9,708 nucleotides of DNA from Ghiorsea sp. Its GTDB lineage: Bacteria > Pseudomonadota > Zetaproteobacteria > Mariprofundales > Mariprofundaceae. Below are positions 1-7,255 of the stretch, piece after piece. The notes under the pieces were generated by a model, which did not search any database, was not told where the DNA came from, and was given only the letters and a program-made list of their open reading frames with translations. Both the position numbers and the translations under genes were made by a program. Each line of letters begins with the position of its first letter. Position 1 is the first letter of the stretch. The DNA is taken from the NCBI GenBank assembly GCA_030950765.1, contig JAUZQX010000126.1, forward strand, positions 1-9,708, read 5' to 3'.

Positions 1-923
1 TTATTTTTCATCTGCATATCAAAGCTTTTGCATTCATCTTTGGCAATCGGACAACGCAGCGCAAACGCGCAACCCTCACTCGCAACACCTTCATCCACTG
101 CAATATCATCCGCATCCTTGCGTTGACTTGGGTGCGCAATAGGTTTGGCATCCAATAAAGATTTGGTATAGGGATGTTTAGGATGGTTAAACACTTGCTC
201 AATATCACCTTCTTCCACCACAAAACCAGCAAACATAACAATCACACGGTCGGCAATATATTGCACCACGGATAGGTCATGAGAGATGAACAAATACGCC
301 AAACCTTTATCTTGTTGCAACTGTTTTAAAAGATTTAGAATTTGGGCTTGTACCGACACATCCAATGCTGATACTGGTTCATCCAACACCAATACTTCAG
401 GCTCAACTATCAATGCGCGGGCAATACCCACCCGCTGCCGTTGACCACCAGAAAACTGATGCGGATACCTATCCAGAGATTCTTCACCCAAACCACATAA
501 TTTCAATGTTTGTAAAACTTTGGCACGAGTTTCCCTTTTACTTAAACTTGGCTGGTGAACCCTTAAACCTTCTCCCACTGTATCAACAATTTTCATCTTG
601 GGGTTGAGTGAAGCAAAAGGGTCTTGAAATACCATCTGAATTTGTTTGCGCTGATTCCTTAAAGCTTTACCTGAAAGTGTTGTGGCATCAGTGCCACCCC
701 AAGCCACTTGCCCAGCGTCCAAATCAAGCAAACGCATAGCAAGCCGAGCTGTGGTTGATTTACCACTGCCTGATTCACCGACAATGGCAAGTGTCTCACC
801 CTTTTGTAAATCAAAACTCATGTCGTGGACAGCAACTTTTTCGCTGCCCCCACCAAAGAAACCGCCACCTTTAAATACTTTACGCAGCCCCTTTACGCTT
901 AACACATGTATAGGCTTGCTCAT
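1..923 (-). CDS. dppF: Peptide ABC transporter ATP-binding protein, DppF/OppF-like (3' end outside window)
   Basis: This is an ATPase subunit of an Opp/Dpp-type peptide importer and would act on the cytoplasmic face of the inner membrane. Reading from the ATG at 923 gives 307 codons with no stop before the window edge; the TTA at 1-3 is out of frame. Visible motifs are Walker A GESGSGKST (residues 49-57), Q-loop VFQDP, signature FSGGQRQR, Walker B LVLDEPVSALD, H-loop FISHD, then the C-terminal oligopeptide-transporter extension with HPYTKSLL and Cys residues spaced as GCAFALRC and DEC. Family members are about 330 residues, so only a short C-terminus is missing. The start overlaps the stop of the upstream ATPase gene by four bases (ATGA), indicating translational coupling. 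The split between Dpp, Opp and other peptide or nickel importers cannot be settled from the ATPase alone; the gene symbol is the closest family name. Confidence 0.9.
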   Translation of the reverse strand, partial: MSKPIHVLSVKGLRKVFKGGGFFGGGSEKVAVHDMSFDLQKGETLAIVGESGSGKSTTARLAMRLLDLDAGQVAWGGTDATTLSGKALRNQRKQIQMVFQDPFASLNPKMKIVDTVGEGLRVHQPSLSKRETRAKVLQTLKLCGLGEESLDRYPHQFSGGQRQRVGIARALIVEPEVLVLDEPVSALDVSVQAQILNLLKQLQQDKGLAYLFISHDLSVVQYIADRVIVMFAGFVVEEGDIEQVFNHPKHPYTKSLLDAKPIAHPSQRKDADDIAVDEGVASEGCAFALRCPIAKDECKSFDMQMKN

Positions 924-1882
924 GGTTCACCCACCCGAACGCAACGCGCCAAATGCGAACCATCAGCCCAAACATCCAAAGCAACGGATGATGAACAAGC
1001 TTGTGTAGCCCTGCTGCAACGCTCAGTAAACCTGCAACCCTGCGCCCAAGAACCAGGGCTTGGCACATTGCCAGGAATCACAGTTAATTCATGGGTATCA
1101 CGTGTAGTTTCAGGTCTGCAGTTCATTAAGGCTTGGGTATAAGGGTGCGATGGTTTATCAAAAATATCGGTAACACTGCCATACTCAACAATTTCACCCG
1201 CATACATCACTGCCACTTCATCCGCCATTTCTGCTACAAGCCCGAAATCATGGGTGACCAATAACATGCCCAATCCTTTATCGCGTTGTAGGCTACGCAA
1301 CAAAGCAATAATTCGTTTTTGCACTGAAACATCCAAAGCCGTAGTTGGCTCATCGGCAATGATAAATTCAGGTTCGCCCGCCATCGCCATGGCAATCAAA
1401 ATACGTTGGCGCATACCACCTGACAAGCTATCAGGGTATTGCTGCATCAATGTTTCACCATCTTGTAAACCCACATCGGCAAGCAGTGATAATGCCCGTT
1501 GTTTGGCTGCTGATTTATCCAAATCAGTGTGCAGACCAATCACTTCCAAAATTTGGCTACCAATAGTGAATACGGGGTTAAGTGCGGTCATGGGTTCTTG
1601 AAAAATCATGGAAACCACACCACCACGAACTTTTCTCAAAGCTTTCGCAGACATATCAAACAAACTTTGCCCATGTAAAAGAATATCACCTGCTTCTTTG
1701 TTCACCCCTTGAAATTCACCAAGGCGCAAAAGACTTTGTGCAGTTAAACTTTTACCGCAACCCGACTCCCCTACCAAGGCCAAAACTTTACCCGCTTTTA
1801 AGCTTATAGATAAGTCAGACACAGCCAATATATGTTCACCACCAACAGGAATAGAAAGGGAAAGGTTACGAATCTCTAACAT
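920..1882 (-). CDS. dppD: Peptide ABC transporter ATP-binding protein, DppD/OppD-like
   Basis: This 320-residue protein is the partner ATPase of the DppF-like subunit; the two would form the heterodimeric motor of a peptide importer. Motifs in order are Walker A GESGCGKS (38-45), Q-loop glutamine 95 in IFQEP, signature LSGGMRQR (153-160), Walker B FIIADEP (173-179), H-loop His 211, and the C-terminal extension beginning HPYTQAL (246-252). The extension has four cysteines (283, 289, 296, 314) in the arrangement typical of OppD/DppD proteins, some of which are known to hold a [4Fe-4S] cluster there. The length is normal for the family. The start lies 6 bases after the stop of a 49-aa membrane protein gene and has no clear ribosome binding site, so translation probably depends on coupling. 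No permease or periplasmic binding protein genes lie upstream, where many dpp/opp operons have them. Confidence 0.93.
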   Translation of the reverse strand: MLEIRNLSLSIPVGGEHILAVSDLSISLKAGKVLALVGESGCGKSLTAQSLLRLGEFQGVNKEAGDILLHGQSLFDMSAKALRKVRGGVVSMIFQEPMTALNPVFTIGSQILEVIGLHTDLDKSAAKQRALSLLADVGLQDGETLMQQYPDSLSGGMRQRILIAMAMAGEPEFIIADEPTTALDVSVQKRIIALLRSLQRDKGLGMLLVTHDFGLVAEMADEVAVMYAGEIVEYGSVTDIFDKPSHPYTQALMNCRPETTRDTHELTVIPGNVPSPGSWAQGCRFTERCSRATQACSSSVALDVWADGSHLARCVRVGEP

Positions 1883-1888
1883 GATGGT

Positions 1889-2038
1889 TTAAACTTTTGG
1901 CAATCTAATGCCAACTTTTTTAGCTTTTTCTTCGCGCTCTTGATTCATATCAATGCGCATCCGTTTGGTGGACACAAAACCAATCCACCATAAAAACCAA
2001 CAGCCTAGAATAAGCAACAACCACAATAACCATTCCAT
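1889..2038 (-). CDS. Small Trp-rich single-span membrane protein, unknown function
   Basis: This is a 49-codon reading frame found by hand translation. It starts MEWLLWLLLLI-like (exactly M-E-W-L-L-W-L-L-L-I-L) and ends GIRLPKV. Residues 3-22 form one hydrophobic helix with five tryptophans (3, 6, 14, 17, 18); residues 25-49 are strongly charged (KRMRID, EREEKAKK), so the tail is probably cytoplasmic. Its ATG shares one base with the rnfE stop (TGATG), and its TAA is 6 bases before the dppD start. A GAGG sequence lies about 10 bases upstream of the ATG. The tight spacing and clean membrane-helix-plus-charged-tail pattern argue that it is real, despite its size. It could be an accessory subunit of the Rnf complex or of the ABC transporter. 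I do not recognise a family. Confidence 0.7.
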   Translation of the reverse strand: MEWLLWLLLILGCWFLWWIGFVSTKRMRIDMNQEREEKAKKVGIRLPKV

Positions 2039-2709
2039 CAGCTTGTCGCCTCTTTCGCAACTTGTTGCGCTGCAAGGTTTTCCTTTTTCTTTTTCATGCG
2101 AATATTCACAAGGTTTACACCTGCCAAAATAAAACCAAGCGCAATAAATGCCCCTGGTGGCAATATAAATACCAATACATCGGGATAATCTGCACCGAAA
2201 ATATCAAAGCCAAACAACTGACCTTGTCCTAACAACTCACGCACACTGCCTAGTAATAATAAAGCAAAAGTAAACCCAAGCCCCATACCCACAGCATCAA
2301 CAAAGGAGTCCGATACGCTGTTTTTGCTAGCAAAAGCTTCTGCTCTACCCAAAATCGCACAATTCACCACAATCAACGGAATAAACAGCCCCAAAATCAG
2401 ATACATTTCATGCATCCAAGCATTCATCGCAAGTTCAACCACCGTTACCAAGGATGCAATAATCACAATATAAGCAGGAATACGCACTTCACGCGGGATA
2501 AAGTCACGCACCAAAGATACAATCAGATTCGAGCCAATCAGCACCAATAAAGTTGCCAAACCCATCCAAAAACCGTTTTCTGCTGAGGTGGTGACCCCAA
2601 GCAATGGGCACATACCCAAAAGTTGGGCAAAAATAGCATTGTTATACCAGAAACCATCATTAAATATTTCTTGTTTACTCACATCTGTACTGGATGACAT
2701 AGTATTCAT
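2038..2709 (-). CDS. rnfE: Rnf/Rsx complex integral membrane subunit E
   Basis: RnfE is a polytopic inner-membrane subunit of the Rnf electron-transfer complex and a distant paralogue of RnfA with opposite topology. The 223-residue product has several clear hydrophobic helices and the two diagnostic Cys motifs, GMCPLLGV (Cys 34) and VNCAILGRAEAF (Cys 117). In the Rnf/Nqr family these cysteines join those of the paired subunit to hold an Fe-S cluster inside the membrane. The C-terminus is basic, with a KKKK run near residue 205. The start overlaps the rnfG stop by ATGA and is preceded by a strong GGAGG at 6-base spacing, which fixes the ATG at 2709. The stop overlaps the next small gene by one base. 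The two halves of the cofactor site (here and in RnfA) are both intact, so the complex looks functional at this point. Confidence 0.95.
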   Translation of the reverse strand: MNTMSSSTDVSKQEIFNDGFWYNNAIFAQLLGMCPLLGVTTSAENGFWMGLATLLVLIGSNLIVSLVRDFIPREVRIPAYIVIIASLVTVVELAMNAWMHEMYLILGLFIPLIVVNCAILGRAEAFASKNSVSDSFVDAVGMGLGFTFALLLLGSVRELLGQGQLFGFDIFGADYPDVLVFILPPGAFIALGFILAGVNLVNIRMKKKKENLAAQQVAKEATS

Positions 2710-3365
2710 GAAGAACCTCCATCCTTCTGGTTTGCCAACTGCTTATCTTCTTTTTTCTTTTGGTTGGTTTTGTATGCTTTATAAAAACCTTTGCGGCTTT
2801 TTTTATACATGGATAAGCCATTGTATACAGCTTTCACCACTGCACGTGGAGTAATGGTTGCTCCTGTAAATTGGTCGAAATCGCCACCATCTTTTTTCAC
2901 CTTCCATGTGCTGGTATTCAAAGATTTGCGAACAAAACTATTCAACCATACTGTATCCTTCGTAATACCATCACCCAAACCAGGCGTTTCTTTATGCTCA
3001 GTAATACGAATCGCCACAATTTCACCCGCAACACGGATACCCATCAAAATACGAATGGTTCCGGAATAACCATCGGGGGCAACTTGCTCCCAAGCATAGC
3101 CAATCACACGTCCACGTTTGTCGCGCGCGGGAAACACTTGAAGCTGCTCTGTATCTGACAATTTATAAATAAACACATCTTGTAATGGGTCATTTTGATG
3201 CTCAGGCAATACTTGTACCAAACCTTTGTGTAATGCTTCGCGTTGCGCCGCAGCAATCGGTTCTTGGGTGACTTGATCCACCAAAGCCAACATTGAAGCT
3301 GCAAGTAAACCCACCACAAAGAGTGCCAAAGCCATTTTCCGCTGTGTTTTATCAAAAGTTATCAT
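2706..3365 (-). CDS. rnfG: Rnf/Rsx complex FMN-binding subunit G
   Basis: RnfG carries a covalently bound FMN on the periplasmic side and passes electrons within the Rnf complex. The 219-residue protein has one N-terminal transmembrane helix (about 10-29), then the FMN-binding domain. The conserved HKETPGLGD segment is at 124-132 and the flavinylation motif FTGATIT at 166-172; by family analogy the FMN is joined to Thr 170 through a phosphoester bond made by ApbE. The C-terminal 30 residues are Lys-rich and look disordered, beyond the usual domain end. The ATG shares ATGA with the rnfD stop, and the stop shares ATGA with rnfE, so its translation is coupled on both sides. No apbE gene lies in the window. 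Confidence 0.95.
   Translation of the reverse strand: MITFDKTQRKMALALFVVGLLAASMLALVDQVTQEPIAAAQREALHKGLVQVLPEHQNDPLQDVFIYKLSDTEQLQVFPARDKRGRVIGYAWEQVAPDGYSGTIRILMGIRVAGEIVAIRITEHKETPGLGDGITKDTVWLNSFVRKSLNTSTWKVKKDGGDFDQFTGATITPRAVVKAVYNGLSMYKKSRKGFYKAYKTNQKKKEDKQLANQKDGGSS
2716..2720 (-). promoter_or_regulatory. Strong ribosome binding site of rnfE
   Basis: A perfect GGAGG on the minus strand, 6 bases before ATG 2709, embedded in the rnfG 3' end. It is the strongest such site in the rnf cluster and may raise RnfE output independently of coupling to rnfG. Confidence 0.8.
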
Positions 3366-4423
3366 GCTTGTTTACCACGTTTATAACCATACACACGCGG
3401 TCTAATATAATAATCGATTAATGGGGTGATACAGTTCATCAAAATAACAGCAAACATCGCACCTTCTGGGTAATTACCATACGTACGAATCACCCATGTC
3501 AGCACACCGCAACCCACACCAAACACAATTTTACCTATTCCTGAAGATGGTGAAGATACAGGGTCAGTTGCCATGAAAAATGCACACAAAATCAAACCAC
3601 CTGCCAACAGATGAAACAATGGCGGTGCATACACATCAGGATTTATCAGATTAAATATACCGGCAAACACAGCCACCGTTAACAAATAAGATACAGGAAT
3701 ATGCCAAGAAATGGTATGTCTTGCCATCAGCCAAATGCCGCCCATCAACAAAGCTAGGGCACTGCCTTCTCCCAAACTTCCTGCTTCACGACCAATAAAA
3801 GCATTCAATGTAGAATACTGATAATTGGCTAAAGCTTCACCCACAGTAACGCCTTGGGTAAGCTCTGTTTTCACATAACCCAACGGTGTTGCCATGGTAA
3901 TGGCATCCCATGTTTGTTTCACCGCATCAGGACCTAAGAAAAAGAAGGATAGGCTGCTGCTGAAGTCATACATATCAAGCATTGCGCCCATATGCATAGG
4001 TATCAACCATGAAGTCATATACAGTGGAAACGAAATCAACAATACCACGCGAGCAGCCAATGCAGGGTTAAACAAGTTATAACCCAAACCACCATACAAC
4101 TGCTTACCCAAAAGAATGGCAAATACCGCTGCAAATACCGCAATCCACCACGGCACAGCAGCAGGTAATACCAGTGCCAAGAACAGACCTGTTAATGCTG
4201 CAGAACCATCCCAAAGCCTTGCTGTATCCCGCTTCATCATACGCAATACCACATATTCAGTGAGCAGGCTCATACCGATACAAGTGGTCAGCAAAAATAC
4301 TGCTAACCAACCATACAAATACACGCTAACCATGGCTGCTGGAATCAAAGCAATAATGACCGAAAACATGGTTAACTGAATGCTATTACCACTATGCTGA
4401 TGCGGCGAACTTAAAAAAATCAT
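3362..4423 (-). CDS. rnfD: Rnf/Rsx complex membrane subunit D (FMN site)
   Basis: RnfD is the large integral membrane subunit, related to NqrB, and is thought to form part of the ion path. The 353-residue product matches the usual length of about 350. It begins with the characteristic SSPH segment (5-8), and it has about ten hydrophobic helices plus conserved motifs such as RLWDGSAALTGLFLALVLP and NLFNPALAARV. The covalent-flavin motif is TWDAITMATPL (171-181), with Thr 179 as the likely FMN attachment residue. The start has a GAGG site 7 bases upstream (4431-4434). It also overlaps, as ATGA, a TGA that would end a full-length rnfC; because rnfC stops early, rnfD initiation can no longer use that coupling and must rely on its own site. 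Confidence 0.95.
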   Translation of the reverse strand: MIFLSSPHQHSGNSIQLTMFSVIIALIPAAMVSVYLYGWLAVFLLTTCIGMSLLTEYVVLRMMKRDTARLWDGSAALTGLFLALVLPAAVPWWIAVFAAVFAILLGKQLYGGLGYNLFNPALAARVVLLISFPLYMTSWLIPMHMGAMLDMYDFSSSLSFFFLGPDAVKQTWDAITMATPLGYVKTELTQGVTVGEALANYQYSTLNAFIGREAGSLGEGSALALLMGGIWLMARHTISWHIPVSYLLTVAVFAGIFNLINPDVYAPPLFHLLAGGLILCAFFMATDPVSSPSSGIGKIVFGVGCGVLTWVIRTYGNYPEGAMFAVILMNCITPLIDYYIRPRVYGYKRGKQA

Positions 4424-4542
4424 GATTCGACCTCAGGGTTCTTGGCTGCACCGACATCATCTTCTTGGGCTTGTTTTTCTGCCAAAGCCTTGGCTCTTGC
4501 TTCTTTTTTCTCTTTGGCGATACGGCGTTTTTCTTCTTTTTA
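4420..4542 (-). other. In-frame remnant of the RnfC C-terminal tail after a premature TAA
   Basis: Directly after the TAA at 4540-4542 the same reading frame stays open for 39 codons. It encodes a Lys/Glu/Ala/Arg-rich sequence (starting KEEKRRIAKEKKEARAKA, ending NPEVES) and then reaches TGA at 4420-4422. That TGA overlaps the rnfD ATG as ATGA, the same junction used by the rnfD/rnfG and rnfG/rnfE pairs. RnfC proteins of this type often carry charged, helical Ala/Lys-rich C-terminal tails. I infer this stretch was the native end of rnfC and was cut off by one nonsense change, or that the base is a sequencing error. No separate start codon or ribosome binding site for it is apparent. Confidence 0.7.
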
Positions 4543-5997
4543 AGCCAACTCTTGAGCAATACGGGCATCACGTATTTCAGAACGTTGACGTGACTCTTCT
4601 GCAAATGATTTTTCACGACGAATTTGAGCAACTTGACCTTTACCAAAACGGAAATAATGCACCAGAGGAATATGTGATGGGCAAACATAACTGCAAGCAC
4701 CACATTCAATACAATCAAAAAGGTTATAATCTTCGGCTTTTTCAAACTGTTCTTCTTTACAATGCATGGCGAGCAAGTTGGGCATCAGACCCGCTGGGCA
4801 TACATCACCACAATCACCACAGCGAATACAAGGGTCTTCTTGATGATGTGCCAGCATCAGTGTCACCACGCGCATCGCAAGAATACCATTGCTCGCCTTA
4901 ACCACAGGGATGCGCATATCTGTTAAAATATCACCCATCATCGGGCCGCCATGTAATACCTTGATACCATCAGCATCACTCAAACCACACTGCTCAAGTA
5001 ACCAAGCGACAGGTGTGCCTAAACGCACACGCATATTGGTCGGCTGCGGCAACGCATCACCACTGACTGTTATCATGCGTTCCGTCAACGCTTCACCCAA
5101 ACAAACAGCATCATAAATCGCTTTGGTTGTGCCCACATTTTGTGAAAGAATGCCAATATGAATCGGTAAACGTCCTGCGGGTACTTCTTTACCCGTCAAC
5201 ACTTGAATCAGCTGTTTTTCACCACCTTGTGGGTATTTGGTGGGTAACACTTCAATACGAATTGAAGCATCAAGCCCCATATCAACCAAGGTTCTTTGCA
5301 TCACATCCACGGTATCCATTTTGTTATCTTCAATGGCAATAATACCCTGATTAGAGTCCACCATGTGCATCAAAATATCCATGCCCGTGACAATTTCATG
5401 TGCCTTTTCTAACATCAGCTGGTGGTCGTTGGTTAACCACGGTTCACACTCGATACCATTGAGTACAACGGTTTCAATTTTATACTGTTGATCCAATACC
5501 AACTTGATAAATGTCGGGAAAGCAGCCCCGCCCAAACCTGCCAAACCTGCACTCCTTACACGCTCACGTAACTCAACAGGATCAATGCTGCGGTAATTGG
5601 GCAGCGGATACAAAGACTCATCCGCCTCATCTTTGCCATCAGGCTCGATAAAAATACACGGCAGCCCCAAACCTGATGGGTGTGCAATAACATGGTCTTC
5701 AATTTTTGTCACAGTACCCGAAGTTGAAGCATGTACAGGCACGGATAAATAACCTTGTGACTTAGCAATTTGCTGTCCTCGCAATACATAATCACCCACT
5801 TTAACCATGGGTTCACAAGCATCACCAATATGCTGTTTCATCGGCAAGATGATTTGTTTGGGCAATGGGCAAGTCATGCTTGGCAAACCTGCCGTTTTTT
5901 TCATTTCTTGCGGGTGAACACCACCTGTAAAGCTGTGTTGCGGTTTGAGGTGCAGCTGTTCACCCAAGCCTTTAAGCATATCAAACAACTTAAACAT
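4540..5997 (-). CDS. rnfC: Rnf/Rsx complex subunit C, NADH-binding Fe-S protein (apparently shortened)
   Basis: RnfC is the peripheral cytoplasmic subunit that binds NAD(H) and exchanges electrons with the complex through FMN and Fe-S clusters. From the ATG at 5997 it is 485 residues. The N-terminal barrel-like domain begins with the GGVHP segment. A glycine-rich nucleotide-binding segment, AGLAGLGGAAFPT, lies at about 150-162, with the NGIECEPW and GGEKQL motifs following. Two [4Fe-4S] ferredoxin motifs are present: Cys 390/393/396/400 (CIRCGDCGDVCP) and 429/432/435/439 (CIECGACSYVCP). I chose 5997 because a GAGGA site lies 5 bases upstream; two upstream in-frame ATGs (6009, 6021) lack one. 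The gene overlaps the rnfB 3' end by 8 bases. All catalytic domains precede the TAA, so the shortened protein could still work; only the charged tail is lost. Confidence 0.93.
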   Translation of the reverse strand: MFKLFDMLKGLGEQLHLKPQHSFTGGVHPQEMKKTAGLPSMTCPLPKQIILPMKQHIGDACEPMVKVGDYVLRGQQIAKSQGYLSVPVHASTSGTVTKIEDHVIAHPSGLGLPCIFIEPDGKDEADESLYPLPNYRSIDPVELRERVRSAGLAGLGGAAFPTFIKLVLDQQYKIETVVLNGIECEPWLTNDHQLMLEKAHEIVTGMDILMHMVDSNQGIIAIEDNKMDTVDVMQRTLVDMGLDASIRIEVLPTKYPQGGEKQLIQVLTGKEVPAGRLPIHIGILSQNVGTTKAIYDAVCLGEALTERMITVSGDALPQPTNMRVRLGTPVAWLLEQCGLSDADGIKVLHGGPMMGDILTDMRIPVVKASNGILAMRVVTLMLAHHQEDPCIRCGDCGDVCPAGLMPNLLAMHCKEEQFEKAEDYNLFDCIECGACSYVCPSHIPLVHYFRFGKGQVAQIRREKSFAEESRQRSEIRDARIAQELA

Positions 5998-6589
5998 TTT
6001 CTTCCTCATGGTTAGCCTCATGGTGAACCGCTCTGCGTTTCTCTGCTACTTGTGCGCGCAACGTACCTGGCACAGGCCAAGACCAATGTTCTAAAAGCTC
6101 AGGCACTTCAACCATCTCAATACAATCCACAGGGCAAGGCTCCAAACATAATGTGCAACCCGTACACTGGTCTGCAATAATTGTATGGTATTGTTTGGGT
6201 GCCCCAATAATACAATCCACAGGGCAGGCTTTGATACAAAGCGTACAGCCAATACATTCATCTTCACGAATATAAGCAACCACAGGTACCGATTCTTCCT
6301 CTTCAATATCTTTAGGTTCCACACCCATAATGTCAGCAATTTCCAGCATAGTGCGCTCACCACCAGGCACACACTGATTCACCTCTGCTTCTTGCGAAGC
6401 CACAGCATTGGCATACGGACGGCAGCCTGGATAACCACATTGCCCACACTGGGTCTGCGGCAATAAGGCATCAATATTATCCGATAATGGATCACCTTCG
6501 ACATGAAAGTAACGTGATGCTAAAGCCAGCACCACGCCAATCAACAAAGCAAGCCCTGCAAAAATAAGAATCGCATAAAAAACATGCAT
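5990..6589 (-). CDS. rnfB: Rnf/Rsx complex ferredoxin-like subunit B
   Basis: RnfB receives electrons from, or passes them to, soluble ferredoxin, and it is anchored by one N-terminal helix (about 4-25). The 199-residue protein then has a [4Fe-4S] four-Cys domain, CGQCGYPGC...NQC (Cys 48, 51, 56, 73), and a two-cluster ferredoxin domain with CIGCTLCIKACPVDC (112-126) and CTGCTLCLEPCPVDC (142-156). The order and spacing are standard for gammaproteobacterial-type RnfB, and the length is close to the E. coli RsxB length. The C-terminus is His/Glu-rich. The start is 3 bases after the rnfA stop, so the pair is likely coupled, and the 3' end overlaps the rnfC start. The presence of RnfB and absence of an NqrF-like flavoprotein distinguishes this complex from the related Na+-NQR. 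Confidence 0.96.
   Translation of the reverse strand: MHVFYAILIFAGLALLIGVVLALASRYFHVEGDPLSDNIDALLPQTQCGQCGYPGCRPYANAVASQEAEVNQCVPGGERTMLEIADIMGVEPKDIEEEESVPVVAYIREDECIGCTLCIKACPVDCIIGAPKQYHTIIADQCTGCTLCLEPCPVDCIEMVEVPELLEHWSWPVPGTLRAQVAEKRRAVHHEANHEEENV
6001..6007 (-). promoter_or_regulatory. Ribosome binding site deciding the rnfC start
   Basis: GAGGAAG on the minus strand, within the last codons of rnfB; its GAGGA core is 5 bases from ATG 5997. This supports MFKLFDML as the RnfC N-terminus over the two in-frame ATGs further upstream. Confidence 0.75.
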
Positions 6590-6592
6590 AAC

Positions 6593-7174
6593 TTAAACTT
6601 TAACCAAACCTGAAAAACCCATGAACGCCAGCGCCATCATACCCGCTGTAATCAAAGCTATGGGGGAACCTTTGAAGACTTCTGGGATGGGTGCTCCTTC
6701 CATACGTTCACGTAAACCTGAAAAGAGAATCAATACCAAAGCAAATCCAACAGCCGCACCAAAACCATAAAGCACTGAGGCAAAGAACGAGTAGTCTTGT
6801 TGTACATTTAAAATTGCCACGCCCAAAACTGCACAGTTGGTTGTAATCAATGGTAAAAATATACCCAAACCTTGATGTAAAACAGGGCTTGTTTTATGCA
6901 TTACCATTTCCACAAATTGCACCAAAGCAGCAATAATCAAGATAAAAAACACGGTTTGTAGGTATAAAATATCGAGTGGAATCAAAATCCACTGTTGAAT
7001 CAACCACGACATGGTAGAGGCTAAGGTCATCACAAACATCACGGCAAACGACATACCAATCGCCGTTTCAAGTTTACCCGAAACACCCAAAAAGGGACAA
7101 ATACCCAAAAACTTCGTCAACACATAGTTATTCACCAACACTGCGGACAATAATATTACAGCAAATTCAGTCAT
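6593..7174 (-). CDS. rnfA: Rnf/Rsx complex integral membrane subunit A
   Basis: RnfA is a six-helix inner-membrane protein that pairs with RnfE. Read from ATG 7174 it is 193 residues, the typical RnfA/RsxA length, and begins MTEFAVILLSAVLVNNYVL, as in the family. A GTG three codons upstream (7183) would also be in frame but is less likely. The Cys motifs GICPFLGVS (Cys 26) and TTNCAVLG (Cys 114) match those proposed to hold an intramembrane Fe-S cluster together with RnfE. It is the first rnf gene and is probably the start of the operon. No clear Shine-Dalgarno sequence precedes it, which is unusual beside the strong sites on rnfC and rnfE; it may be read from the upstream gene's transcript or from a short leader. 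Confidence 0.95.
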   Translation of the reverse strand: MTEFAVILLSAVLVNNYVLTKFLGICPFLGVSGKLETAIGMSFAVMFVMTLASTMSWLIQQWILIPLDILYLQTVFFILIIAALVQFVEMVMHKTSPVLHQGLGIFLPLITTNCAVLGVAILNVQQDYSFFASVLYGFGAAVGFALVLILFSGLRERMEGAPIPEVFKGSPIALITAGMMALAFMGFSGLVKV

Positions 7175-7181
7175 AGGCTGC

Positions 7182-7209
7182 ACTATACCCGAAGATTAAA
7201 TTGTTCCAA
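7182..7209 (-). promoter_or_regulatory. Possible sigma-70-type promoter for rnf operon
   Basis: On the minus strand TTGGAA (7209-7204) and TATAGT (7187-7182) are separated by 16 bases. The -10 box is a 5/6 match and the -35 a 4/6 match. The predicted transcript would begin very close to the rnfA ATG at 7174, leaving almost no leader. This fits with the lack of a ribosome binding site but makes the call weak. No terminator hairpin is visible in the 81 bases between the DUF481 stop and rnfA, so readthrough from upstream is also possible. Confidence 0.25.
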
Positions 7210-7255
7210 CCTTCAAAGCACTTGGCTAAAACCGTTTCGTTCACCCCGCTTGTAT

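Noticed and set aside
8..241. 77-aa minus-strand frame at the left edge
   Set aside because: It is an alternative frame of the dppF-like gene, whose true frame is open through the edge with conserved motifs.
4392..4901. Overlapping open frames around the rnfC 3' end on both strands (plus 4422-4901, minus 4392-4745)
   Set aside because: They are shadows of rnfC; the products show no domain and are rich in residues expected from misread Fe-S and Lys/Glu codons.
2038..7174. Na+-NQR instead of Rnf
   Set aside because: The RnfB ferredoxin-type subunit, RnfC with two ferredoxin motifs and the ABCDGE order are Rnf; no NqrF or NqrA is present.
7175..7255. Intrinsic terminator between the DUF481 gene and rnfA
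   Set aside because: No stable GC-rich stem followed by a T-run is visible on the minus strand.
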